From assembly GCA_963807865.1 (NCBI GenBank), contig CAWEDK010000025.1, positions 233,772-297,771 on the forward strand: 64,000 nt of DNA, given 5' to 3'. How positions within the stretch are numbered: position 1 is the first letter of the stretch; each line of letters begins with the position of its first letter. Shown here piece after piece: positions 55,744 to 64,000 of this stretch. A program made the translations under genes and the position numbers. The notes beneath the pieces were generated by a model. It did not search any database. It was not told where the DNA came from and saw only the letters and a program-made list of their open reading frames with translations. This stretch comes from VAZQ01 sp963807865. Lineage in GTDB: Bacteria > Pseudomonadota > Alphaproteobacteria > Rhizobiales > Xanthobacteraceae.

Positions 55744-56340
55744 AGATCGATCCGACCCGGGACGCACTGGTCGTCGTCGATCTCCAGAACGACTTCTGCC
55801 CGGGCGGGGCGCTCGCCGTCCGGGACGGCGACGCGATCGTGCCCGTCGTGAACCGGTACCTCGAGCGCTTCGAGAAGGCGGGAGCGCCCATGTTCCTGAC
55901 CCGGGACTGGCACCCGGAGGTGACCACGCACTTCAAGGCCTACGGGGGCATCTGGCCGCCGCACTGCGTGCAGGGGACCCGGGGCGCCGAGTTCCACCCG
56001 GGCCTCAGAGCCGCCGGCCCGGGCGGAGGTCGTCTCCAAGGGAATGGATCCCGCCCAGGACTCGTACTCGGCCTTTCATGCCGAGGACGAGTCCGGACGG
56101 ACCGCTGCCCGACGTGCTCGCAGGCGCGGGGCATCCGGCGGCTCTACGTGGGCGGCCTGGCCACGGACTACTGCGTGCGCGCCAGCGCCCTCGACGCGCT
56201 TGAACGAGGGGTTCGAGGTCGTCGTTCTCACGGATGCGATCGGCGCCGTGGATCTCAAGCCCGGGGACGGAGCGCGGGCGATGCACGAGATGCAGCAGGC
56301 GGGCGCGAAATTCGCCACCATGGATGACGTCGGGATCTGA
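55740..56340 (+). CDS. pncA: Nicotinamidase (isochorismatase fold), frameshifted
   Basis: ATG 55740. ALVVVDLQNDFCPGGALAV contains the catalytic Asp, MFLTRDWHPEVTTHFKAYGG and PPHCVQGTRGAEFHPGL the metal site (Asp-x-His-x-His type) and VSKGMDPAQDSYSAFHAED the catalytic Lys. GLATDYCVRASALDALERGF carries the nucleophilic Cys, and VVLTDAIGAVDLKPGDGARA closes the fold. It hydrolyses nicotinamide to nicotinate for NAD recycling. Extra bases near 56020, 56095 and 56205. About 198 residues, normal. Coupled to queG. Confidence 0.9.
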
Positions 56341-56414
56341 CCTGCGTGCTAACATGACGCGAGCATGCGGATTCGACGCGATCATCGTCGGCCGGCAGCC
56401 CGCGTGAGGTCGGC

Positions 56415-56961
56415 GTGTCGATTCTGAAGGTGGCTCGGCTGGGTCATCCGGTGCTCCGGCGGGTCGCGGAGCCCGTTCCGAGCTCCGAGATCGCTCGCCC
56501 CGAGACCCAGCGCCTGATCGACGACATGATCGAGACGATGCACGAGTACATCGGCGTCGGCCTCGCGGCGCCGCAGGTGCACATCTCGCGGCAGATCGCG
56601 GTCCTCGAGTGCGAGTCGCACCCGCGCTATCCCGACATGGCGCGCATCCCGTTGATGGTGATCATCAACCCCGTGCTGACGCCGGTCTCCGATGAGATGG
56701 CCACGGACTGGGAGGGCTGCCTGTCCATCCCGGATTTCCGCGGCGTCACCCCGCGGTACACGGCGATGCGGCTCGAGGCGTACGGGCGGAACGGGCGAGC
56801 GGATCGACCTGGTGGCGAAGGATTTCTTCGCGCGGGTCCTCCAGCACGAGACGGACCACCTGAACGGCAAGGTCTACATGGACCGGATGGGTGACCTGAC
56901 GACGCTCTGCCACCTCCAGGAGTGGTCGCGGTACTGGCTGGAGCGCGAGGAGGCCGAGTGA
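56415..56961 (+). CDS. def: Peptide deformylase, frameshifted
   Basis: GTG 56415. The three deformylase motifs are clear: GVGLAAPQVHISRQIAV, EGCLSIPDFRGVTPR with the metal Cys, and QHETDHLNGKVYMDRM with HExxH-type ligands (here His-Glu-Thr-Asp-His). It removes the N-formyl group of nascent proteins and is normally essential. One extra G near 56795 (ACGGGCGAGC) breaks the frame, a strong hint that the frameshifts in this window are sequence errors. About 181 residues. Confidence 0.93.
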
Positions 56962-56989
56962 GTGGCCGGTGGCGTCCGGCGGTGAGCGC

Positions 56990-57391
56990 ATGAAGGCAGG
57001 CGAGCCGATCATCGTCGCCCACGTCCGCGACCTTCTGTTCTCGAGCAGGATCGGGGAGACCGCTCGCCGGCTCGGCTATCGGTTCCGGGCGGCCCGGTCC
57101 CTCGACGATCTGCGCGCCGCGCTCGAGAGCCAGCCGGCGCTCGTGATGATCGACCTCACCTCGGCCGACCTCGATCCGGATGCGGCCCTCAGGGAGATCG
57201 ACGCGGCGGGGCGGCCCGCGCCCGTTCTCGGCTGGAGCACGCACGTCCTGTGGAAGGCGACCAAGCCGCTCCACGACCGGTTCGACCGGGTGGTCACGCG
57301 GGAGACGCTGACCGCCGAGCTGCCCGAGATCCTGCGCCAGTTCGTCGAGGCGGGGAGCTCTCCGGGCCGGGGCACGGAGCGGGGACTCCTA
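56990..57391 (+). CDS. Receiver-like protein (atypical response regulator)
   Basis: ATG 56990. IIVAHVRDLLFSSRIGETAR begins a flavodoxin-like fold, with LGYRFRAARSLDDLRAALE, ALVMIDLTSADLDPDAALRE (Asp at the acceptor place), PVLGWSTHVLWKATKPLHDR and DRVVTRETLTAELPEILRQF. The acidic pair at the start is replaced by His-Val-Arg-Asp and no clear Lys follows the fourth strand, so it is probably a pseudo-receiver. The C-terminal end is uncertain: a TAG at 57389-57391 is in another frame. It directly precedes the ferritin-like gene (12 bases). Confidence 0.5.
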
Positions 57392-57402
57392 GGAGGGTCG
57401 GG

Positions 57403-58062
57403 ATGGACGCGGAGGCCTTCGTCAAGGATCTGGACGCCCGCAACCAGGCGCTGCTGCGCCGGCTCGCGCCCGAGTCGACCCTGAAGCCGGAGGTGGAGGG
57501 CGACCTCAACGTCGTGAACCTCCTCAAGGTCGCCCTCAAGAACGAGATCGAGGCGACCGAGAGCGCGGCCCGGTGGCTGGCCACCACGCCGGAGATCGAC
57601 GTCAAGCTGGCCCTCGCGCGCCAGGTCGGGGACGAGGCCAAGCACTACCGGCTGATCGCGGACCGGCTCCGGGAGCTCGGCTTCGACGCTCACGGGTTCG
57701 ATCCGCTCGCGAAGGGGTACGGCCCGCTGTTCCAGTATCTCGACGGGCTCCGGACGACCGTCGAGCGCGTCGCGGCCGGCCAGTTCACGCGCGAAGCGAT
57801 CGCGGTCGTGAAGAATCGCCAGTTCATCGAGTTCTGCGAGGCGGCCGGGGACGAGGCGACGGCGCGGCTCTACCGCGACGTCATCGAGCCGGACGAGCAC
57901 CATCACCACGAGCTCGGGCGGCGGCTCCTGCTCCGGTACGCGACGACGCCCGAGGCGCAGGAGGCGGCGCGCCGCGCCGCGACGCGGACGCTCGAGCTCG
58001 CCGAGGAGCTCCAGGGCGCGGCCCTGCGGACGGGGGGGATCCACCACGCCCCCGGCTGCTGA
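57403..58062 (+). CDS. Ferritin-like di-iron protein
   Basis: ATG 57403 behind AGGAGGG. A 219-residue intact helical protein with two E-x-x-H motifs: LKNEIEATESAARWLA and VGDEAKHYRLIADRLRELG in the first helix pair, FIEFCEAAGDEATARLY and EPDEHHHHELGRRLLLRYAT in the second. These supply a full di-iron ligand set as in rubrerythrin/ferritin-like proteins. No rubredoxin or signal sequence. Possible roles are peroxide reduction, iron handling or substrate oxidation; undecided. Preceded by a receiver-like gene, perhaps one operon. Confidence 0.75.
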   Translation: MDAEAFVKDLDARNQALLRRLAPESTLKPEVEGDLNVVNLLKVALKNEIEATESAARWLATTPEIDVKLALARQVGDEAKHYRLIADRLRELGFDAHGFDPLAKGYGPLFQYLDGLRTTVERVAAGQFTREAIAVVKNRQFIEFCEAAGDEATARLYRDVIEPDEHHHHELGRRLLLRYATTPEAQEAARRAATRTLELAEELQGAALRTGGIHHAPGC

Positions 58063-58090
58063 CCGACGTCGAACCAGGGAGGTGCGAGGA

Positions 58091-58759
58091 ATGATGCAGA
58101 GACGCGTCGAGGAACCAGGCTGTTCACCTTCGTGACTCTCGCCATCGGGATGCTCGTGTGGGGGGCGTGCGGGAAGAAGGAGCTGCCCCCGCTGTCCGCG
58201 ATCGTCGACGCGCCGTACTTCCGGACCGGGTCGTCCTGGACCTACAAGGTGGAAGACTCGACCTGGAACGCCCCGGCGACGGTCGACGCTCACCTTCATG
58301 AAGGACGACGAGTACAAGAACGCAGGGGTCCTCGCCTTCGCCACCGGCAGCGAGACGATCCTCTACGATCGCGACCTGAACTTCGTCGCCGTGGCCTCCA
58401 ACGGCCGGATCCTCCGCGAGGCGTCGCCGTCGCTCCGGTCGTTCGACTTCCCGTTCTACGTCGGCAAGCAGTGGCGGTCCGTCTTCACCTTCCAGGACAA
58501 CCAGAAGGGCCTCTCGTGGACTCCGGTCGAGGTGTTCTGGCGCGTCAAGGAGTACGACGAGATCACGGTGCCGGCCGGGAAGTTCCGCGCGTTCCTGCTC
58601 GAGAGCGAGCCCAGCACGAACTGGGGCATCAAGAAGGAGCAGGTCTGGTACGCGCCCCAGGCGAAGCAGCTCGTCAAGCGCATCCGGGAGCGGACGGCGG
58701 CCCACTACGAGGGCAAGGGCAAGGACACCTGGGAGCTCGTGCAGTACACGCTGAAGTAG
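58091..58759 (+). CDS. Predicted lipoprotein, unknown function
   Basis: ATG 58091; after an extra base near 58100 the better frame has RLFTFVTLAIGMLVWGACGK, a lipobox (WGAC) with Cys as the modified residue. The mature protein has SAIVDAPYFRTGSSWTYKVE, then, after a second frame change near 58290, KNAGVLAFATGSETILYDRD, PSLRSFDFPFYVGKQWRSVF, EYDEITVPAGKFRAFLLESE and YAPQAKQLVKRIRERT. The last strands resemble DUF-type beta-barrel lipoproteins that carry the phrase VPAGxFxAF. No enzyme motif. About 220 residues. Followed after 16 bases by the NHL propeller gene. Confidence 0.65.
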
Positions 58760-58775
58760 TCTCGGAGGAGCGATC

Positions 58776-59727
58776 ATGACGTCTGGCGGCGCAGCGACCG
58801 TCGTATGCCCTGGTGCCGGGATGGGGAAAGCTCCCCGACGGCTGGAGCTTCGTCGAGGCGACCGCGGTCGGCGTCGACTCGAAGGACAACGTCTACGTCT
58901 ACAACCGCGGGGCTCACCCCGTGATCATCTTCGACCGGCAGGGCAAGTTCCTCCGCTCGTGGGGCGAGGGGATGACCAGCCGGGCCCACGGCATCACGAT
59001 CGGCCCGGACGACACCGTCTGGCTGACCGACGACGGCAACCACACCATCCGGCAGTACACGGCGGACGGGAAGCTGCTCACGTCGATCGGCGATCCCGAC
59101 AAGCCGTCGGCGGCCCACGGCGGGAAGCCCTTCAACCGGCCCACCCACGTCGCGCTCTCGCCCCAGACCGGGGACATCTACATCTCGGACGGCTACGGGA
59201 ACTCCCGCGTCCACAAGTACGACCCGAAGGGGCGGCTCCTGTTCTCGTGGGGCGAGCCCGGCACCGATCCGGGCTGCTTCAACATCCCGCACAACATCGC
59301 GACCGACGCCGAGGGGCTCGTCTACGTGGCCGACCGGGAGAACCACCGCGTCCAGGTGTTCGACGCGAAGGGCCACTACCAGTACCAGATCAACAACCTG
59401 CACCGTGCCTGCGCCATCTATGTCGACCGCGCCAACGGCGGGCGGATCTTCGTGGGCGAGCTGCCGTCGCACCTGCCGGTCAACGCGGCGGTGCCGAACA
59501 TCGGGGCCCGCGTCAGCGTGCTCACCCTGAAGGGCGACCTCCTGGCCCGGGTCGGCGGGAAGTTCATGGGCGAGGGGCCCGGCGAGTTCATCGCCCCCCA
59601 CGGGATCGTGATGGACTCCCACGGCGACTTCTACGTCGCCGAGGTCGCGTTCACGGCCAAGGGCCGCCACGAGAACCCGCCCCGAGAGATTCGCAGCCTC
59701 CAGAAGTTCGCGCTCGCGCCCGCCTAG
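58776..59727 (+). CDS. NHL-repeat beta-propeller protein
   Basis: ATG 58776; an extra base near 58808 shifts into the frame LVPGWGKLPDGWSFVEATAV. NHL-type repeats follow: VDSKDNVYVYNRGAHPVIIF, TIGPDDTVWLTDDGNHTIRQ, ALSPQTGDIYISDGYGNSRV, ATDAEGLVYVADRENHRVQV and VMDSHGDFYVAEVAFTA. They form a six-bladed propeller of about 315 residues like that of peptidyl-glycine lyase or SMP30/NHL proteins. No signal peptide is seen. Ligand unknown; PPREIRSLQKF near the end is usual for the family. The gene ends at a strong hairpin. Confidence 0.8.
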
Positions 59728-59750
59728 CCGCACGCTTCCCCAGGCTCCTT

Positions 59751-59769
59751 GCCGGCCGATCCGGCCGGC
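59751..59769. terminator. Hairpin terminator between convergent genes
   Basis: GCCGGCC-GATCC-GGCCGGC is a perfect 7-bp stem with a 5-base loop, extendable by a few pairs, in the 56-base gap between the NHL gene stop and the stop of the opposing hypothetical gene. Confidence 0.65.
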
Positions 59770-59783
59770 GGGGAGCGGCTCGG

Positions 59784-60153
59784 CTACCGCCCGATTTCCT
59801 CGAGGAGCACCTGCGCCGCCAGGCGGACGTGCGTGGCGAGGTCTGGCTCGTCGACGGCGTCCAGGCGGTCGGCCATGGCCAGGACGTGCTCGAGATCGCC
59901 CGCGTCCTGCGCCTCGTGGAAGGCCAGGAGATACGCTTTGGCCGGCGTCAGGGGCTGGCCGCCGAGGGTCGCGGTCAGCTCGCCGGCCGCCAGCTCGTCG
60001 CCCGTCTGGACGAGGACGGTCCAGACCTCCGGCTTCGCGGTACTGCGCGGTTGGCGCGCCCGCGGCGAGACCCAGCCCCAGCACCACCGTGAGCGCGACG
60101 GCGACGGGCCACACCGAGCGCCGAGCCGCGAACGTCGATCGCCGGTCTTCCAT
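59784..60153 (-). CDS. Hypothetical secreted or anchored protein, frameshifted
   Basis: ATG 60153 begins MEDRRSTFAARRSVWPVAVA with the hydrophobic VAVALTVVLGLGLAAGA, a signal peptide or anchor. After a base change near 60050 the frame reads KPEVWTVLVQTGDELAAGEL, TATLGGQPLTPAKAYLLAFH, EAQDAGDLEHVLAMADRLDA and DLATHVRLAAQVLLEEIGR. The helical pairs suggest a TPR-like mini-domain. About 122 residues; no family recognised. Confidence 0.5.
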
Positions 60154-60545
60154 GCGCCATGCCCTCCTTGCGAGCGGTGATCTGCGACCGCTTGGAGAGC
60201 AAAGGCAATGCCTGAGAGTGTGCTGCGTAAGGCTGTGGATGTGACATCGACTGATCCGTTAGCGGGAACGATACGGGGCTGGCCCTCGGATACGGTCGCG
60301 GAAGTGCCGGACGACGGCGTGAGCGCGCCGGGCGCGGATAACGCACGCGAGCAGGTGAGCGAGCGTCGTCCGAAGCCGGTTTGACACGTCCGCGCCGAGG
60401 AGCGTAGCGTGAGCCTCAGGTGAGGTCCGGACAGGGGAGGAAACGCGATGCCCCTCCGACCGCTCCGAAAACCGACTCACGCCTCCGGGCCGCGTGCCGA
60501 AAGGTCGCGCGCCGCGGGGGCTTCGTTGTTTCTGGGGAGGGCGCC
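60154..60545. other. Intergenic region, no gene seen
   Basis: 392 bases between two divergent genes. No coherent coding frame, RNA gene or clear promoter was recognised on either strand. Short G-rich motifs near 60435 resemble ribosome-binding sites, but the frames behind them end quickly. Confidence 0.4.
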
Positions 60546-61074
60546 ATGATCGGGTCGACCGAGGCGAGGACAGTCGAAGGGCGGCAGGGGTACCGTCGAC
60601 AGCGCGGACAGCACCTATGAGGAGGGGCTGGTGGCGGGGCTCCTGGGAGCCGCCACGATCGCGGTCTGGTTCCTGATCCTCGATTCGCTGGCGGGGCGGC
60701 CATTCCGGACGCCGACGATCCTGGGCACGGCCATCTTCCGGGGCGGCCAGGGGCTGACCTCGCCGGAAGGCGTTCCGGTGTCCTTCGAGATGGTGCTCCT
60801 CTACACCTGGATCCACGCTCTGGTGTTCTGGGTGATCGCGGGGGTCGCCGCCCGGCTCCTGCGGGTCGCGGAGCGCCAGCCGAACGCGGGCTTCGGGATC
60901 CTCCTCCTCTTCGTGGTGTTCGAGTTCGGCTTCGTCGCGGCCGCGCTCATGTTCGCGGAGCCAGTTCTCCACGCGCTCACGTGGCCGGCGATCCTCGGCG
61001 GGAACCTCCTCGCCGCGCTGGTGATGGGCGTCTATTTCTGGCGCCGTCACCCGGACCTCCAGATCTTTCCGTGA
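60546..61074 (+). CDS. Small integral membrane protein, unknown
   Basis: The likely start is ATG 60546 behind GGGGAGGG, with one frame change near 60590. The protein then reads TVDSADSTYEEGLVAGLLGA, ATIAVWFLILDSLAGRPFRT, PTILGTAIF, SFEMVLLYTWIHALVFWVIA, GFGILLLFVVFEFGFVAAAL and ILGGNLLAALVMGVYFWRRH. Four membrane segments; about 175 residues. I do not recognise a named family, though the plan is common in proteobacteria-like genomes. Its end overlaps the end of the opposing Nudix gene. Confidence 0.6.
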
Positions 61075-62130
61075 CGGCCAGGGCGCTTCGGCTTGCCGGC
61101 CGACGGTCCACCAGCGACGCGACGATCTCGGCGTCGGCCGGCGGCATCGGGAGCGCGGCAAGCTCGCGCCGTGTGACCCAGCGATAGTCCTGGCCTTCGC
61201 GCGGCCGGATGCGTCCGCCGGCGATCCGGCACCGGAAGAAGTGGAGCAGGACGCGCCGCTCCGGATACGCCCACGGCACGATTGCCGCGCGCGCGCCGAC
61301 GTCGCACGCGGATCCCGAGCTCCTCGTCGAGCTCGCGGTGGAGGCAGGCCTCGATCGACTCCCCGGGCTCCCGCTTGCCCCCGGGGAACTCCCACAGGCC
61401 TCCCATGTGCTTCGCCGGGTCGCGCCGCGTCACGAGGATGCGCCCCGAACGCTCGATGACGGCGGCGGCGACCTCCAGCACCGGGAAGCCCGCGCGCGCG
61501 GCCAGCTCCCCGAAGAGCGCCAACAGCGAGTCGCGGTAGCTCGGCCAGACGCTCGGGTGCCGGTTGGCGTTCGCGGGATGGAGGAGCACTACCACCTCAC
61601 GGTCTCCGACCCGGTATCGGCGCCCGTGGTCGGCCGGGAGGCGCACGGGCTGGTCCAGCACCGCCCGGGCCGCGAGCCCGCCCACCGCGACCACGACTTC
61701 CGGACGGATCGCCTCCAGCTCGGCTTCGAGAAACGGCCGGCACCGCCGAGCCTCGGCGGGCAGCGGGCTGCGGTTGCCGGGCCGGCCGCGCCCCCCGCGG
61801 CGCGAGGCCGCGGGCCAGCACTTCACCGCGTTGGTGAGATAGAAGAGGTCCTCCAGATCGAGCCCGAGGCGGCGGATCTCGCGACGCAGGATCATGCCGC
61901 CGGCGCCGGTCCACTGACGCCCGTTCACGATGCTCGCGATCCCCGGCGCCTCCCCGACCAGGACGAATCGCGCGTCGACGCGGCCGACGGCGCTCGCGGG
62001 AAACTTCCGCCAGCCGCGCATGGTCGGGCACGCGCGGCACGCCTGGATTCGACGAACCAGGCGCCCGAGGGACCGCGCCGTATCGGGGCGCTTGCCGGAC
62101 GGAGTCCCGCCGCGCGTCAGCTCGCGCCCC
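61047..62130 (-). CDS. Uracil-DNA glycosylase (family 4-like) fused to a Nudix hydrolase
   Basis: One frame carries both domains. The N-terminal part has RRIQACRACPTMRGW, VDARFVLVGEAPGIASI, QWTGAGGMILRREIRRL, NAVKCWPA, PAEARRCRPFLEAELEAIRP, VVVAVGGLAARAVL and LLHPANANRHP. This is the 4Fe-4S uracil-DNA glycosylase plan with four Cys. About 20 residues later FPVLEVAAAVIERSGRILVT starts a MutT-type domain with the full Nudix box, GGKREPGESIEACLHRELDE followed by ELGI. The C-terminal strands (VLLHFFRCRIAGGRI, YRWVTRRELAALPMPPADAE) lie in another frame after an error near 61290. The start codon is unclear and lies near the mutY stop. Together: removal of uracil from DNA and cleansing of oxidised nucleotides. 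Confidence 0.75.
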
Positions 62131-62809
62131 AGGGGTAGGCGCGGCAGAAGCGCCGCATCGGGCAGGGGAGACAGATCGGCTTCCGCGCGGTGCACCAGGT
62201 TGCCCCGAAGTCCATCAGGGCCTGGTTGAAGTCGTACACCCGCGCCCGCGGGAGGATGAGCTCCGCCAGGGTCCAGAGGGCCGCCGTCGAGACGCGACGC
62301 CCGTCCTGGCCGTGGAACACGCGGCCGAGGACGCGCCGGACGTTCGTGTCGAGGATGGGCGCGCGCGCGCCGTAGGCGAACGACCGCACCGCGCCCGCCG
62401 TGTAGCGGCCGATCCCCTTCATGGATCGAAGAGCCTTGTCGTCTTCCGGGAGCTGGCCGCCGTAACGCGCGACCGCCTCGCGCGCGATGCCGTGGAGGTG
62501 CACCGGGCGGATGTTGTAGCCGAGGGGATACCACGTCCGCGTGACGTCGGCGACGTCGGCCGTGGCCAGGGCCTCGAGCGTGGGGTAGCGGCCGAGGAAC
62601 TCGTGGTACTTGGGGATCACGCGGTCGACCTGGGTCTGCTGGAGCATGATCTCCGAGACCAGCACGTGGTAGGGATCGCGTGTGCGCCGCCAGGGCAGGT
62701 CCCGCTGGTGGCGCCCGTACCAGCGCAGCAAGCCCTGGCGGAAGCGCCGGAGCATCCCGGAGTCCGGCGCCGCGTTCGCCCGTCGTCGGCCCGGAGCTTT
62801 TCGTGGCAC
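62117..62809 (-). CDS. mutY: A/G-specific adenine glycosylase, short form
   Basis: Start GTG 62809. MutY motifs are all present: RDLPWRRTRDPYHVLVSEIM, LQQTQVDRVIPKYHEFL (catalytic Glu in SEIM), RSMKGIGRYTAGAVRSFAYG (HhH), PILDTNVRRVLGRVF, NQALMDFGATWC with the catalytic Asp, and the 4Fe-4S Cys set in CTARKPICLPCPMRRFC. It excises adenine opposite 8-oxoguanine. At 230 residues it lacks the C-terminal Nudix-like 8-oxoG-sensing domain of classical MutY. The next gene supplies a separate Nudix domain behind a uracil-DNA glycosylase. A TATAAT lies 7 bases before the start. Confidence 0.92.
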   Translation of the reverse strand: MPRKAPGRRRANAAPDSGMLRRFRQGLLRWYGRHQRDLPWRRTRDPYHVLVSEIMLQQTQVDRVIPKYHEFLGRYPTLEALATADVADVTRTWYPLGYNIRPVHLHGIAREAVARYGGQLPEDDKALRSMKGIGRYTAGAVRSFAYGARAPILDTNVRRVLGRVFHGQDGRRVSTAALWTLAELILPRARVYDFNQALMDFGATWCTARKPICLPCPMRRFCRAYPWGAS

Positions 62810-62816
62810 GGGCCCG

Positions 62817-62822
62817 ATTATA
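62817..62822 (-). promoter_or_regulatory. Consensus -10 immediately before mutY (leaderless promoter)
   Basis: Minus-strand TATAAT ends 7 bases before the GTG start at 62809, which would put the transcription start at or next to the start codon. No ribosome-binding site is visible between them. Confidence 0.45.
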
Positions 62823-62879
62823 TCGGTCCGATCGCGCGCGGCAGAGCTCCGCCCGCCGCCGTCGCCGCGCGTGGGGCCG

Positions 62880-62885
62880 TATAAT
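62880..62885 (+). promoter_or_regulatory. Consensus -10 just before ygfZ
   Basis: Plus-strand TATAAT ends 13 bases before ATG 62899, so the predicted 5' leader is only about 6 bases. The -35 region is G+C-rich with no consensus. Confidence 0.45.
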
Positions 62886-62898
62886 GCAATCGCGAGCA

Positions 62899-63983
62899 AT
62901 GAGCGAGCGACTGCCCCTCCACGACGCGCACGAGCGCCTCGGCGCGCGGTTCACCGAAGCCGCAGGGACTCTCGTCCCGAAGGACTACGGCGACGCGGAC
63001 GGCGAGCACGAGGCGGTGCGCGAGCGCGCGGGGCTGATCGACCGATCCGAGCGCGGGAAGATCGAGGTCACCGGGAAGGACCGCGCGACGTTCCTCCACG
63101 GGCTCGTCTCGAGCGACGTCAAGGGTCTCGCACCCGGGCAAGGCTCCGAGTCGGCCCTGCTGGACGTTCACGGGAAGGTCGCCGCGCTTCTCGCGGTCCA
63201 CTGCCTGCCCGACCGCCTCATCCTCGAGACGGACCGGGAGCTGGCCGGGCCGCTCCTGACAGGGATCGATCGCTACCTCTTCTCGGAACGGGCCGAGCTC
63301 GAGGACGTGACCCCGGCGTCGGGGATCCTCACCGTCGCGGGTCCGCTCGCCCGCAAGACCGTGGAGCAGGCGCTCGGCGGACCGGTGCCCGACCTCGCGC
63401 GCTGGCACCACGTCGTCCTGCCCTGGGACGGAGCGGAGGTACGCGTCGTTCGCACGGAGGAGACGGGAGAGGAAGGCTACGATCTCTGGGCGCCCTCGGA
63501 GCTGCTCGGCCGGCTCTGGGACCGACTCCGGGAGGCGGGCGCCCGGCCGGTCGGCCGCGACGCCTGGAACGCGCTCCGGGTGGAAGCCGGCGTCGTCCGC
63601 TACGGCGTAGACGTGGATGCCGGAACGCTCCTCCTGGAAGCGCCGCTTCCCGACTCCTACTCCCTCAACAAGGGTTGCTACCTCGGCCAGGAAGTCGTGG
63701 CGCGCGTCACGTACCGGGGTCACGTGAACCGGAAGATCGTCGGGTTCCGGTTCGCCGATGCAGGGTGCCCGCCGCCGGCGCGCCGGTCCTGGTCGAGGGG
63801 AAAGAGGTCGGCCGGATCACGAGCGCCGTGCGCTCGCCGGCCCTTCGCGTCGCGCTCGCCCTCGGATTCCTCCGACGCGAGCATCACGAGCCGGGGACGC
63901 GCGTCGAGGTGCGGGACGGCGACGAGTCGCTCCCGGCCGAGGTCGCGGCGCTGCCCTTCTACCGCCGGGGCCCGTCGGCGTGA
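62899..63983 (+). CDS. ygfZ: Folate-binding Fe-S cluster repair protein (GcvT fold)
   Basis: ATG 62899. The GcvT-like fold starts RAGLIDRSERGKIEVTGKDR, ATFLHGLVSSDVKGL, ALLDVHGKVAALLAVHCL, GYDLWAPSELLGRLWDRLR, ALRVEAGVVRYGVDVDAGTL, and the YgfZ signature NKGCYLGQEVVARVTYRGHV with its essential Cys. After an extra base near 63763 the C-terminal domain continues APVLVEGKEVGRITSAVRSP and ALALGFLRREHHEPGTRVEV. YgfZ uses tetrahydrofolate in maintaining certain Fe-S enzymes. About 361 residues. It is divergent from mutY, itself an Fe-S protein. Confidence 0.9.
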
Positions 63984-64000
63984 GCCAGACGCCGCACCAC
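63980..64000 (+). CDS. Start of a further gene, cut by the window end
   Basis: GTG 63980 overlaps the ygfZ stop (GTGA), the same coupling seen at many gene joins here, and opens VSQTPHH before the sequence ends. Too short to identify. Confidence 0.35.

Noticed and set aside
61047..62809. Triple fusion MutY-uracil-DNA glycosylase-Nudix
   Set aside because: MutY ends with a normal stop in a different frame. A fusion would need one base error exactly there, which is possible in this sequence but not supported.

Overview
The window is a chimera of two very different DNAs. Roughly bases 1-2,490 are A+T-rich and look animal. They hold the 3' end of a decayed non-LTR (LINE) retrotransposon, an exon-like segment encoding a CARD domain, a second exon-like coding segment, intron-like DNA and a CA microsatellite. 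From about 2,505 to the end the DNA is G+C-rich, densely coding and bacterial. The join falls inside a glycosyltransferase gene. The animal part would fit an invertebrate such as a cnidarian. The bacterial gene content (futalosine menaquinone pathway, 2-hydroxyacyl-CoA-dehydratase-type activases, a UGSC selenoprotein, many solitary regulators) would fit an uncultured Rokubacteria/Methylomirabilota-like or related lineage. Both assignments rest on memory of the families and are tentative. A misassembly of host and microbe reads is the simplest reading of the join.

Many bacterial genes, well over half, are broken by single-base frameshifts, and those I traced are mostly one extra G or C in a short G/C run. 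The broken genes include essential ones (def, uppS, mqnA), so I treat these as sequence errors and give each gene its whole span. Stop-start overlaps of the ATGA/GTGA type are very common and help to place starts.

Layout: 2.5-6.1 kb, minus-strand polysaccharide operon (membrane protein, two GT4 glycosyltransferases, a GH9 endoglucanase). 6.2-9.7 kb, signalling genes, including a histidine-kinase-like protein without its phospho-acceptor His facing a sigma-54 activator whose receiver Asp is Glu. 10.1-12.5 kb, a secreted carbohydrate-binding/lytic-transglycosylase-like protein and a three-repeat surface protein. 12.6-18.4 kb, a metallo-beta-lactamase-fold hydrolase, a class II aldolase and a CoA-ligase/HpaB-like/unknown operon. 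18.6-22.4 kb, a membrane glycosyltransferase, a GAF-PAS histidine kinase and a peroxiredoxin. 22.4-28.2 kb, a four-gene cassette coupling a di-iron protein to ATP-driven activase proteins. 28.4-33.8 kb, a complete oligopeptide-type ABC transporter followed by a Tat-type amidohydrolase. 36-38.2 kb, murQ-anmK for cell-wall recycling.

38.2-41.7 kb holds small hypotheticals, a beta-hydroxyacid dehydrogenase and a TetR regulator. 41.8-45.6 kb holds mqnD converging on mqnE-mqnA-mqnC. 45.7-49.3 kb is a coupled operon of two MaoC proteins, uppS, a GT28 glycosyltransferase and a polysaccharide deacetylase. 50.7-52.5 kb is a CDGSH protein, an uncharacterised protein and a UGSC selenoprotein read through an in-frame TGA. 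52.6-58 kb holds chrA, a methyltransferase, queG, pncA, def, a receiver-like protein and a ferritin-like protein. 58-64 kb holds a lipoprotein, an NHL propeller, and a DNA-repair pair (mutY plus a uracil-DNA glycosylase-Nudix fusion) divergent from ygfZ.

The two best candidates for undescribed systems are the di-iron/activase cassette (22.4-28.2 kb) and the CDGSH/UGSC selenoprotein operon (50.7-52.5 kb). I found no rRNA, tRNA, CRISPR array or bacterial insertion sequence.
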